Source: Hyphomicrobiales bacterium
GTDB taxonomy: Bacteria; Pseudomonadota; Alphaproteobacteria; Rhizobiales; Xanthobacteraceae
Reading direction: 5' to 3'
Assembly: GCA_003135415.1 (NCBI GenBank)
Contig: PLBP01000038.1
Location: forward strand, 149-54,442
Length of the DNA: 54,294 nucleotides
A model generated the notes under the pieces. It was not told the DNA's origin. It saw only the letters and a program-made list of their open reading frames with translations, and did no database searches. The position numbers were made by a program, and so were the translations under genes. Positions 26,951-36,028 of this stretch are shown piece after piece (position 1 is the first letter of the stretch; each line of letters starts with the position of its first letter).

Positions 26951-27943
26951 ATGGCCGAAGCGCTTCGCAAAGCTTCCGCATCATCTGCCGCAAAACGCGA
27001 ACCCGGCCGCGGGCGCATCTTCGATTCGATCATCGATACGATCGGCGACACGCCGCTCGTCCGGCTCAATCGCCTCCCCGAAATGCATGGCGTGAAGGCG
27101 AATATCCTGGCCAAGCTCGAATTCTTCAATCCGATCGGCAGCGTGAAGGATCGGATCGGCGTCTCGATGATCGAGGCCATGGAGCGTGCGGGCGTCCTCG
27201 ACCGCGAGACAGTGATCGTTGAGCCGACCTCGGGCAATACCGGCATTGCGCTCGCCTTCGTCGCCGCCGCGCGCGGCTATCGGCTGATCCTCGTCATGCC
27301 GGAAACCATGTCGATCGAGCGCCGCAAGATGCTGGCGCTCCTCGGCGCCGAGCTCGTGCTCACCGAAGGCGCCAAGGGCATGAAGGGCGCCGTTGCCAAG
27401 GCCGAGGAATTGATTCGCGATTTGCCAAAAGCGGTGATGCCGCAACAATTCAAGAACAAGGCCAATCCCGACATTCATCGCCGCACCACGGCGGAAGAAA
27501 TCTGGAACGACACCGGCGGCGATATCGACGTCTTCGTGAGCGGCGTCGGGACCGGCGGCACCATTACCGGCGTCGGCCAGGTGCTGAAGCCGCGAAGGCC
27601 ATCCTTGAAGATCGTCGCGGTCGAGCCGGAAGACAGCCCCGTGCTTTCGGGCGGTCAGCCGGGCCCGCACAAGATTCAAGGAATCGGCGCGGGCTTCATT
27701 CCCGACGTGCTTGACCGCTCGGTCGTGGACGAGGTCGTCACCGTCGGCAACCAGACCGCCTTCGAGACCGCCCGCGCCGTCGCCCGCTACGAGGGCATTC
27801 CGGTCGGTATTTCCTCCGGCGCCGCAATTGCCGCTTCGTTCGAGATCGGCAGCCGCCCGCAATATCAAGGCAAGAATATCGTCGTGATCGTGCCCTCCTT
27901 TGCGGAACGCTACCTTTCGACCGCGCTGTTCGAGGGCCTTTAA
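26951..27943 (+). CDS. cysK: Cysteine synthase A (O-acetylserine sulfhydrylase)
   Basis: 330 residues, fold type II PLP enzyme. The PLP Lys is in [11 protein letters not shown], the substrate loop is [12 protein letters not shown], and the phosphate-binding loop is [10 protein letters not shown]. It makes cysteine from O-acetylserine and sulfide. A 20-residue Ala/Lys extension precedes the conserved start ([14 protein letters not shown]). GGGAGG lies 8 bases upstream. Near the Rrf2 gene, its likely regulator. Confidence 0.94.
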   Translation: MAEALRKASASSAAKREPGRGRIFDSIIDTIGDTPLVRLNRLPEMHGVKANILAKLEFFNPIGSVKDRIGVSMIEAMERAGVLDRETVIVEPTSGNTGIALAFVAAARGYRLILVMPETMSIERRKMLALLGAELVLTEGAKGMKGAVAKAEELIRDLPKAVMPQQFKNKANPDIHRRTTAEEIWNDTGGDIDVFVSGVGTGGTITGVGQVLKPRRPSLKIVAVEPEDSPVLSGGQPGPHKIQGIGAGFIPDVLDRSVVDEVVTVGNQTAFETARAVARYEGIPVGISSGAAIAASFEIGSRPQYQGKNIVVIVPSFAERYLSTALFEGL

Positions 27944-28000
27944 GCTTTATTGCTTCTTCCCCCTTCTGCCCCGACTCCGCTCGGAGGTAGAGTGAGGCGA

Positions 28001-28023
28001 TTCGCGGCCAGCCGGGCCGCGAA
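28001..28023 (+). terminator. Hairpin after cysK
   Basis: TTCGCGGCC and GGCCGCGAA form a perfect 9-bp stem with a five-base loop, 58 bp after the cysK stop. The following GGCTCTTCTTCG is T-rich but interrupted. It probably ends the cysK transcript before divL. Confidence 0.45.
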
Positions 28024-28070
28024 GGCTCTTCTTCGCCGGGCGGCGGCGGAACGACAAGAGCGGATAGGGG

Positions 28071-30629
28071 ATGCCGGAACGAGCCGGTAGGGTCGACACG
28101 CGGCAGGGCGTGGCGGGACGCGCAAGATTCGCGGCCGCAATTCCGTTCATTCTTGCAGCTTGCGCGCTGCTCGAAGCCTCGCCTGCTTGGGCGGCGACCC
28201 CGGCACCCGCGCCCATTACGCTCGAAGCGGTTCTGTACGCGCTCGCGACGCTCGACCGGCACGAAATCGTCTCGCTCGCGCTCACGCTCGGTGTCCTTGT
28301 TTTCGCCGTGACGACCGCGATCGCACTCATGCGTACGCGCGTGCGCTTCTCGGCCACGCTCACGACCGCGCGTCACGAGATCGCGCGGCTCCGCGATGAG
28401 GTGGATCGCGCGGTCACGCTGCTTCTGTCCGAGCCTCAAGTTGTCGTGATGTGGCGGGAGCCCGAGAAGGATCCGTTCATTCTCGGCGACGCCGTCAAGC
28501 TCGCGGGCGTTACTTCATCGCGGCGGGTCCTTGCCTTCGGGTCCTGGCTCGGCCTCGAAGAAGCGCGCACGCTCGAGCAGGCGGTCGATTCACTTCGCCA
28601 ACGCGGCGAAACCTTCGCCTTCAGCCTGATGACGCCGCGCGGCCGCCACCTCGAGGCGGAGGGCCGCCCGATCGGAGGAGCGGCGGTGCTGCGCTTGCGC
28701 GATATCACCGGCATCAAGCTCGATCATGCGGCGACCGCCGAGCGGCTGCGCCGCTTCGAGCGCGAGGTCGAGCAGACGCGGGCGCTACTCGATGGCATCC
28801 CCACGCCGATTTGGCTGCGCGACGCCTCCGGCAAGCTCGCCTTCGCCAACCGCGCCTATGCGGCGGCGGTGGAGACCGCGAACCCCGCGCAAGCGCTCGA
28901 GGTGGAATTCCTCGATCAGGCGGCGCGCGAGGAATCGTTGCGCGTCCGTGCCGCCGGCCACGTCTTCAGCAAGCGATTACCGGCCGTTGTCGCGGGATCG
29001 AGACGCGTAATCGACGTGATCGAAGTGGGCAATAGCAAGGGCGCCGCCGGCATCGGCATCGACATGACGGAAGCCGAAGCGATGCGCGCTGAGCTCGGCC
29101 GCGTCGTGAGCGCGCATCGGCGCACGCTCGACGAGCTTGCGACCGCGGTCGCGATCTTCGGGCCCGACGAGCGCCTGCTATTCCACAACGCCGCCTATCG
29201 TGGCCTGTTTCGGCTAGATGCCGCCTTCCTCGAAGAGAACCCGACCGATTCCACCGTGCTCGATCGGTTGCGCGCGGAGCGCAAATTGCCGGAACAGTCG
29301 GATTTCCGCGCCTGGAAGGCGCAACTCTTCGCGGCCTATCGGGCGGTCGAGCCGAAAGAGCATTCATGGCATCTCCCGGGCGGAAGAATGTTGCGGGTCG
29401 TCACCAATCCGAACCCGGAAGGAGGTGTCACGTACCTGTTCGACGATATCACCGAGCGGATCGAACTCGAGAGCCGCTATAACGCGCTCATTCACACCCA
29501 AGGCGAGACGCTCGATGCGCTGGCGGAAGCCGTCGTGGTGTTCGGATCGGACGGACGGCTGAAGCTCTGTAACCCCGCCTTCATCGCGCTCTGGAAGCTC
29601 TCCGCCGCCGCGATCGCGGAAAATCCTCATATTGAAAAAATCTCGCAATGGTGCCGGCCGCAGCTTGGGGACGGCGGCAGTAGAGACGATCCTGCGAGCG
29701 CCCCATCGAGCGACCCTTGGGGCGCCATTCAGCTCGCGGTCACCGCCCTCGAACGGCCGTCGCTGACCGAGCTTCGGCTCGAACTCGCGAACGGCCGCGT
29801 GCTCGACTGCGCCTCGGTTCCGCTGCCCGACGGCGGTACGCTGGTGACGTTTCGCGATGTCAGCGATCGGGTCCGCTTCGAGCGGGCATTGACCGAGCGT
29901 AACGAGGCGCTCGTTGCCGCCGACAAACTCAAGAACGCCTTCGTGCATCACGTTTCCTACGAATTGCGCTCGCCGCTCACCACCATCATCGGATTCTCCC
30001 AGCTCCTCGACGATCCGGCGATCGGTCCGCTGACCGATAAGCAACGCGAGTATATCGGCCACATCAGCAGTTCGAGCGCGGCGCTGCTCGCCATTATCGA
30101 CGACATTCTGGATCTCGCGACCATCGACGCCGGCGCCATGACGCTCGAATTCGAGGAGGTCGATGTCCGCGCCACGATGGAAGCGGCGACGGAAGGCGTG
30201 CGTGACCGTCTCTCCGAGCGCGCGCTCAAGCTCGATATCCGCGTGCCCGCCAATATCGGCCGGTTCATCGCCGACGGAAAACGGGTCCGGCAAGTCCTGT
30301 TTAATCTCATGTCCAATGCGATCGGGTTCTCGCCGGCCGGCGAGACGGTGACATTGACTGCGGAGCGGCGCGCGGACGAGATCATCTTTCGCATCGCCGA
30401 CAAGGGTCCCGGCATCCCCGAAGACATCAAGGAGCGCGTATTCGATCTGTTCGAGAGCCACCATCTGGGCTCGAGCCATCGCGGCGCCGGCCTTGGCCTG
30501 TCGATCGTGCGCTCGCTGATGGCGCTCCATGGCGGCAGCGTTTCCATCGATTCCGAGCCCGGCCGTGGTACGATCGTAACCTGTATATTTCCGGTCCACG
30601 CCCCGGCTGCCCGCGAAGCCGCCGAATAA
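28071..30629 (+). CDS. divL: DivL-type PAS histidine-kinase homolog with Tyr at the phospho site
   Basis: 852 residues. Two hydrophobic segments lie at about 20-41 and 65-86, followed by at least three PAS-like regions (about 240-340, 355-460, 480-610). The DHp helix reads HHVSYELRSPLTTIIGF: Tyr630 replaces the His of the H box (SHELR). The ATPase domain is intact (N box NLMSNAIGFSP, DKGPGIPED, GAGLGLSIV). The Tyr is the hallmark of Caulobacter DivL, which binds DivK~P and controls CckA in the CtrA pathway rather than acting as an ordinary kinase. The place upstream of tsaE/amgK-murU-addBA fits the Rhizobiales divL locus. Confidence 0.88.
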   Translation: MPERAGRVDTRQGVAGRARFAAAIPFILAACALLEASPAWAATPAPAPITLEAVLYALATLDRHEIVSLALTLGVLVFAVTTAIALMRTRVRFSATLTTARHEIARLRDEVDRAVTLLLSEPQVVVMWREPEKDPFILGDAVKLAGVTSSRRVLAFGSWLGLEEARTLEQAVDSLRQRGETFAFSLMTPRGRHLEAEGRPIGGAAVLRLRDITGIKLDHAATAERLRRFEREVEQTRALLDGIPTPIWLRDASGKLAFANRAYAAAVETANPAQALEVEFLDQAAREESLRVRAAGHVFSKRLPAVVAGSRRVIDVIEVGNSKGAAGIGIDMTEAEAMRAELGRVVSAHRRTLDELATAVAIFGPDERLLFHNAAYRGLFRLDAAFLEENPTDSTVLDRLRAERKLPEQSDFRAWKAQLFAAYRAVEPKEHSWHLPGGRMLRVVTNPNPEGGVTYLFDDITERIELESRYNALIHTQGETLDALAEAVVVFGSDGRLKLCNPAFIALWKLSAAAIAENPHIEKISQWCRPQLGDGGSRDDPASAPSSDPWGAIQLAVTALERPSLTELRLELANGRVLDCASVPLPDGGTLVTFRDVSDRVRFERALTERNEALVAADKLKNAFVHHVSYELRSPLTTIIGFSQLLDDPAIGPLTDKQREYIGHISSSSAALLAIIDDILDLATIDAGAMTLEFEEVDVRATMEAATEGVRDRLSERALKLDIRVPANIGRFIADGKRVRQVLFNLMSNAIGFSPAGETVTLTAERRADEIIFRIADKGPGIPEDIKERVFDLFESHHLGSSHRGAGLGLSIVRSLMALHGGSVSIDSEPGRGTIVTCIFPVHAPAAREAAE

Positions 30630-30641
30630 TAATGAAGGTTG

Positions 30642-32213
30642 ATGCTGGCCTCCAATACGCCGCGCACGACTTGGGACATCGTCCTGCCCGATGAGGACGC
30701 GACGCGGCGTTTTGCCATTGACATCGCGGCGGCGCTGAAGCCCGGCGACCTCGTGACACTTTCCGGCGACCTCGGCGCGGGCAAGACCGCCTTGGCCCGC
30801 GCCATCATCCGCGCCTTGGGGGTGAACGAGGCGATCGAGGTTCCAAGCCCGACCTTCACGCTATTGCAGATTTACGACTTGCCGCGTTTTCCGGTGGTCC
30901 ACGCCGATCTCTATCGCGTGAACACGCTCGCCGAATTGGCCGAGCTTGGCTGGGAAGAAGCATCCGAGGGAGCGGCCGTGTTGGTCGAATGGCCGGATCG
31001 CGCCGGGGCGTTGATCCAGGCGGATCGACTGGAAATCGCGCTCACGATGGCGAGCGATCTTGGGCCCGGATATCGGCAGATCAGCCTTGCCGGGCTCGGC
31101 GTATGGGCCGATCGCCTCACGCGCTTTCGCGCCGCCCGCGAGTTCATCGACAGCGCCGGCTACGGATCGGCGTTGCGGCACCACGTCCAGGGCGATGCTT
31201 CGAGCCGCAGCTACGAAAGACTTTTCACCGGCGCAAGCCCGGCGATTCTGATGAATTCGCCGCCGCGCCCCGACGGGCCGGCGCTGCGCGACGGTAGAAC
31301 CTACAGCGACATCGCGCATCTTGCGGAAAATGTCCGACCGTTTGTCGCGCTATCGCGAGGCTTGCGCGAGCGTGGTTTCAGCGCGCCGGAAATTTTCGCG
31401 GCCGATCTCGAGACCGGCTTTCTCCTGATCGAGGATCTCGGCTCCGAAGGCGTTGCCGCGGGCAACCCGCCGGCGCCGATCGAGGAGCGCTACGCCGCCG
31501 CGATCGACGTTCTCGTCGCCTTGCACAATTCGGATCTGCCCGCGGTGCTGCCCGTCGCGCCCCGCATCGAGCATGAACTTCCGCCCTACGATCTCGAAGC
31601 GCTCTCGATCGAGATCGAACTCATGCTCGATTGGTATCTGCCGCATCGCGGCGTTACGTCTTCTTCGGCCCCGTTGCGCGAGTATTTTCTCGGCCTTTGG
31701 CGCACCGTGTTGAACGACATCGTGCAAATGCCGGGGACTTGGGTACTGCGCGATTTTCACTCGCCCAATCTCCAGTGGCTGGCGGAGCGCGAAGGTGTCG
31801 CGCGGGTGGGCCTCCTCGATTTTCAGGACGCGGTCATGGGACCGCCCGCCTATGATGTCGCTTCTATCCTGATGGATGCGCGCGTCGACGTTTCGCAGGA
31901 ATTCGAGCTCAGGCTTCTTTCGCGCTACGCGATCGGCCGGAAAGCTGCCCATGCGGAGTTCGACCTCGACGAATTCGTGCGGTGCTACCGAACGCTCGGC
32001 GCCCAACGCGCGACTAAAATTCTCGGTATTTTCGCGCGCTTGAACAAGCGCGACAACAAGCCGCAATATCTCGCGCATCTCCCGCGGGTGTGGAGTTACC
32101 TTGTGCGCGCGCTCGCTCACCCCTCGCTTACCAAACTGAAGACATGGTACGAGGCGAACGTGCCGCCGCCCGCGAGCGCCGAATCCGCCCGCATGACACA
32201 GAATAATCCTTGA
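30642..32213 (+). CDS. TsaE ATPase fused to AmgK-type sugar kinase
   Basis: 523 residues in two parts. Residues 1-150 are TsaE: SGDLGAGKTALARAI (Walker A), PSPTFTLLQIY and HADLYRVN; it supports threonylcarbamoyl-adenosine modification of tRNA. Residues about 175-500 are an aminoglycoside-phosphotransferase fold: FLLIEDLGSEG, LVALHNSD, VLRDFHSPNLQWL (catalytic Asp) and GLLDFQDAVMGP. With MurU just after it, this half is probably AmgK, which phosphorylates MurNAc/GlcNAc at C1 in wall recycling. ATG 30642 has AAGG upstream. The two halves are separate genes in many bacteria; the fusion is a recognised arrangement in Rhizobiales. Confidence 0.9.
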   Translation: MLASNTPRTTWDIVLPDEDATRRFAIDIAAALKPGDLVTLSGDLGAGKTALARAIIRALGVNEAIEVPSPTFTLLQIYDLPRFPVVHADLYRVNTLAELAELGWEEASEGAAVLVEWPDRAGALIQADRLEIALTMASDLGPGYRQISLAGLGVWADRLTRFRAAREFIDSAGYGSALRHHVQGDASSRSYERLFTGASPAILMNSPPRPDGPALRDGRTYSDIAHLAENVRPFVALSRGLRERGFSAPEIFAADLETGFLLIEDLGSEGVAAGNPPAPIEERYAAAIDVLVALHNSDLPAVLPVAPRIEHELPPYDLEALSIEIELMLDWYLPHRGVTSSSAPLREYFLGLWRTVLNDIVQMPGTWVLRDFHSPNLQWLAEREGVARVGLLDFQDAVMGPPAYDVASILMDARVDVSQEFELRLLSRYAIGRKAAHAEFDLDEFVRCYRTLGAQRATKILGIFARLNKRDNKPQYLAHLPRVWSYLVRALAHPSLTKLKTWYEANVPPPASAESARMTQNNP

Positions 32214-32944
32214 ACAATCCACTCCCCTCCACGCCCAAGACCGCGATCGTGCTCGCGGCTGGAATCGGCATGCGCATGCGGCCGCTGACCGATCGACGGC
32301 CGAAGGCGCTGGTCGAGGTCATGGGCCGGCCCTTGATCGATCATGTGCTCGATCGTCTCGCGGCGGCCGACGTAAGCCTGGCGATCGTCAATCTCCATCA
32401 TTTCGCCGATCAGATTGAAGCGCATCTTGCCGCGCGGAAGCGGCCAAAAGTGATCTTCTCCGACGAACGTGAACGGCTTCTCAGCACCGGCGGAGGTGTC
32501 GCCAAAGCGCTTTCACTACTGGGCACGGCGCCGTTTTTTTTGCTCAATTCCGACAGTCTCTGGTGCGAGGGGGCAACGTCCAATCTCGCGCGGCTCGGAC
32601 GCGCCTTCGATGCCGCACGCATGGATGCGCTTCTTCTGCTTGCCCCCGTCGCAACAACCATTGGCTATGACGGAAGCGGCGATTATTTCATGGCCGCACG
32701 GAACGCGCTGCGCCGACGGGCGGGAAACGAGAAAGCCCCCTTCATCTACGCGGGTGCGGCGATTCTATCGCCCAAGCTTTTCGAAGGCGCGCCGGACGGC
32801 GCCTTCCCCCTCATGCCCTTGTTCGACCGCGCGCAAGAAAACGGGCGCCTTTTTGGATTCGTGCTCGATGGCCAGTTCTTGCACGTGGGAACGCCGGAGG
32901 CGGTCTCCGCTGCCGAGGACGCTATTCGCCGCGCGCGCGCCTGA
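32210..32944 (+). CDS. murU: MurNAc-1-phosphate uridylyltransferase
   Basis: 244 residues of the nucleotidyltransferase fold. The signature AIVLAAGIGMRMRPLTDRRPKALVEV contains the GxGxRxxPxT-type loop and the catalytic Lys, and FFLLNSDSLW supplies the metal-binding Asp. It converts MurNAc-1-P and UTP to UDP-MurNAc, bypassing de novo MurA synthesis, and so gives fosfomycin tolerance in species where studied. The TTG start overlaps the stop of the tsaE-amgK gene (TTGA), linking the pair. Confidence 0.88.
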   Translation: MNNPLPSTPKTAIVLAAGIGMRMRPLTDRRPKALVEVMGRPLIDHVLDRLAAADVSLAIVNLHHFADQIEAHLAARKRPKVIFSDERERLLSTGGGVAKALSLLGTAPFFLLNSDSLWCEGATSNLARLGRAFDAARMDALLLLAPVATTIGYDGSGDYFMAARNALRRRAGNEKAPFIYAGAAILSPKLFEGAPDGAFPLMPLFDRAQENGRLFGFVLDGQFLHVGTPEAVSAAEDAIRRARA

Positions 32945-32962
32945 TCCGTGGCAAAATAGGCC

Positions 32963-35900
32963 ATGGTCGATTCCACTCCTCGTCTCTACACGATCCCGCC
33001 CTCCGCGCCTTTTCTGCCGACACTCGCGGCGGCGCTCCTCGACGGGCGGCTTGTCCCCGGTTATGCCCCGCGGCACGACGCGCTCGCGCTCGCCGACGCC
33101 ACGGTTTATCTGCCGAACCGGCGGGCCGCGCGCGCCTTCGGCTTCGCGCTCCTCGATGCACTCGGCCAGAATGCGACGCTTCTGCCCCGCATTTTGCCGC
33201 TCGGCGATATCGACGAAGAGGCGCTCGCATTTTTCGAAGAAGTGGATACCGATGAGCTGTTGCCCGCAATCGAGCCGCTACGGCGGCGGCTCGTGCTCGC
33301 CAAACTTGTCTTGCAATGGACGCGGCAGCTCGCCTCCGCCACCGGATCGGCGGATCCTCTCGTCGCCGCGACGCCCGCCGCCGCGATCGCGCTGGCGGAT
33401 CAGCTCGCGCACCTCTTCGACGACATGACGCTCGCAAATATTCCCTTCGAGCGGATCGGCAACGCCGTCCCACCCAATCTCGATCAATACTGGGAGATCT
33501 CGCGCCAATTTCTCGAGATCGCGCATCAGGGCTGGTCCGCGTATTTGCAGGAGCAAGGCCTTCTCGATCCGGCGGTGCGGCGAGACAGGTTGCTTGCTCG
33601 CGAGGCGGAGCGGCTCGCGAAAAACAACACGGGACCGGTGATCGCGGCGGGATCGACCGGCTCGTTGCCGGCAGTCGCGAACATGCTCCGCGTGATCGCG
33701 CACCATAAGAACGGCGCCGTCGTCCTCCCCGGTCTCGATCAAAACCTCGATGACGAATCATTCGATGCGATCGATGGAGGAAAATCGGCCGACGGCAGCG
33801 AGGTCGAGGGATCGCCCGGCCATCCTCAATTCGGCCTGCGGCGGCTCTTGACCCGCATCGGCGCCAAGCGCGCCGATGTCGTATCGCTCGCCGAAGCACG
33901 GAGCCCTCATCGAGAAAATTTTCTTTCGGAGGCTTTCCGGCCGGCGGCAACGACCGACCGGTGGAACTCGCGCGATGAAACAGCTTCCGGCACCGATCCG
34001 CTCGCCGATATCACCTTCGTGGAGGCCACCGAGCCAGGCGAAGAAGCGCTCGCGATCGCCATCGCTTTGCGCGAGACTCTCGAAGCGAAAGACACCACGG
34101 CCGCCCTGGTCACGCCGGATCGGGCGCTGGCGCGGCGCGTCGCGGCTGAGCTCACCCGCTGGAATATCGCGGTTGACGATTCCGCCGGCGTTCCGCTTGC
34201 CGAGACCGAGGCCGGCCGGTTTGCACGGATCGTTGCAACCGTGGCCACCGAGGAACTCGCGCCCGTTCCGCTGCTTGCTTTCCTTCGTCATCCGCTTTCG
34301 CAATTCGCGGGCGAGCCGCAGGCGATCGACGCCTTGGAGCAGGCGATCTTGCGCGGCCCGCGGCCCGCACCCGGAGCCAAAAACCTCGTTCGTGCCGTCG
34401 AGGATCAGCGCAAGGTCAAGTTTCATCCGCACGATCCGAGAGCCCGTTTGCAGCAAGGCGAGTGGGAGAGAGCAGCAAAGCTTGCCGAGCGCATCGGCGC
34501 TTCGCTCGCGTCTTTGACCGCGCTTGCCAAGAAGTCCTCCTCCTTAGCGAGGCTCATCGAAGCTCATCGCGAAGCGCTCTCTTCGGCCGGGCTCGATTTT
34601 GGGGCGCGCGCGCGCGAAGATATAAAAGCGCTGGCTGAAGTCTTCGATAAGCTTGGTGCCGCCACCACCGACTCGTTCGATCTCTCGCTTGCCGATTACG
34701 CGGATATGTTCGCGGAGCTGATCGCCGATCCGCCCGTGCGTCCCCTCTTCGATCCGCTCGCGCGCATTCGCATCCTGGGGCCGCTCGAAGCGAGATTGCT
34801 GAGCGTCGATCGGGTAATCGTCGGCGGCCTGAACGAGGGTACGTGGCCGCCCGAGGCGCGGAGCGATGCGTTCCTCAATCGGCCGATGCGGCGCGGACTT
34901 AGGCTCGATCTGCCGGAGCGGCGCATCGGCCTTAACGCCCACGATCTCGCCCAGGTGATGGGTGCGCGCGAAATCATGTTGACGCGGGCGAGGCGGCAGG
35001 CGGGTGCGGAAACCGTGGCCTCGCGGTTTTGGCAACGGATCGCCGCCGTGGCACCCAGCCAAGCGTGGAGCGAGGCGTGCGCGCGCGGCAATACATTCAT
35101 TGACTTTGCGCAGGCACTCGACCGGCCAAAAGAAAAACCGAAGCCTGCCGCCAAGCCCGCGCCGCGTCCGCCGCGTGCCGCGCGCCCCAAGCGCCTGAGC
35201 GTGACCGAGATCGGCGATCTCGTGCGCGACCCCTATACGATTTACGCGCGGCACGTGCTCGGCCTCTTTCCGCTCGAAGGGATCGATGCCGATCCGGGTG
35301 CGGCCGAGCGCGGTAACGTCTTGCACGAGGCGTTAGCGGCATTCACCAAGGCCTATCCGGAGAAAATGCCCAAGGACGGCGTGGGCCGCCTGCTCGCGCT
35401 CGGCCGCGAGGCCTTCAAGGCTTATGCGGATTTTCCAGGAACGAGCGCGGTGTGGTGGGCGCGGTTCGAGCGCGTCGCGCACTGGTTCGCAGGCGAAGAG
35501 GCCGAGCGGCGGAAGCGAATCGTCAGGACGCTCGCAGAGATTCGCGGCAAGATCGAATTCCCCATCGAGGGCGAGCCGTTCACCTTGGCGGCGCGCGCTG
35601 ACCGCGTCGATCTTTTTGCCGACGGATCGGCGGGCATCGTGGATTACAAAACGGGTGCGGCACCAAGCAACAAGGAAATGCGCGTGGGGCTCGCGCCACA
35701 GCTCCCGTTGGAGGCCGCGATCGCGCGCGCCGGCGGATTTCCGGATTTGCCGAAAATCGCCTCGGTTTCCGAAATCGCCGTGATGCGCCTTTCCGGCGGA
35801 AACCCGGCGGGCAAGACGCAGCCGTTCGTTCCAGGAAATCAATTCAGGAGCAGCGATGAGCTCGCAGATTTCAATCTCGCCCGGCTCAAGGACTTGCTCG

Positions 35901-36028
35901 CAGCCTTCGCCCATGAGGAGCAGCCTTATCATCCGATTCCCCGGCCCAAATGGCGGCTGCGCTACGGAAAATACGACCATCTTGCGCGAATCCAAGAATG
36001 GTCGGCGAGCGGCGGAGAAGACGAATGA
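32963..36028 (+). CDS. addB: Double-strand break repair protein AddB
   Basis: 1021 residues of the alphaproteobacterial AddB type. An inactive-helicase-like N-terminus (VYLPNRRAARAFGFALLDAL) leads to a C-terminal RecB-family nuclease domain: GNVLHEALAAF, then ADRVDLFADGSAGIVDYKTG with the catalytic Asp and Lys. With AddA it processes DNA ends for RecA loading. It begins 18 bp after murU and overlaps addA by four bases (ATGA). Confidence 0.93.
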   Translation: MVDSTPRLYTIPPSAPFLPTLAAALLDGRLVPGYAPRHDALALADATVYLPNRRAARAFGFALLDALGQNATLLPRILPLGDIDEEALAFFEEVDTDELLPAIEPLRRRLVLAKLVLQWTRQLASATGSADPLVAATPAAAIALADQLAHLFDDMTLANIPFERIGNAVPPNLDQYWEISRQFLEIAHQGWSAYLQEQGLLDPAVRRDRLLAREAERLAKNNTGPVIAAGSTGSLPAVANMLRVIAHHKNGAVVLPGLDQNLDDESFDAIDGGKSADGSEVEGSPGHPQFGLRRLLTRIGAKRADVVSLAEARSPHRENFLSEAFRPAATTDRWNSRDETASGTDPLADITFVEATEPGEEALAIAIALRETLEAKDTTAALVTPDRALARRVAAELTRWNIAVDDSAGVPLAETEAGRFARIVATVATEELAPVPLLAFLRHPLSQFAGEPQAIDALEQAILRGPRPAPGAKNLVRAVEDQRKVKFHPHDPRARLQQGEWERAAKLAERIGASLASLTALAKKSSSLARLIEAHREALSSAGLDFGARAREDIKALAEVFDKLGAATTDSFDLSLADYADMFAELIADPPVRPLFDPLARIRILGPLEARLLSVDRVIVGGLNEGTWPPEARSDAFLNRPMRRGLRLDLPERRIGLNAHDLAQVMGAREIMLTRARRQAGAETVASRFWQRIAAVAPSQAWSEACARGNTFIDFAQALDRPKEKPKPAAKPAPRPPRAARPKRLSVTEIGDLVRDPYTIYARHVLGLFPLEGIDADPGAAERGNVLHEALAAFTKAYPEKMPKDGVGRLLALGREAFKAYADFPGTSAVWWARFERVAHWFAGEEAERRKRIVRTLAEIRGKIEFPIEGEPFTLAARADRVDLFADGSAGIVDYKTGAAPSNKEMRVGLAPQLPLEAAIARAGGFPDLPKIASVSEIAVMRLSGGNPAGKTQPFVPGNQFRSSDELADFNLARLKDLLAAFAHEEQPYHPIPRPKWRLRYGKYDHLARIQEWSASGGEDE

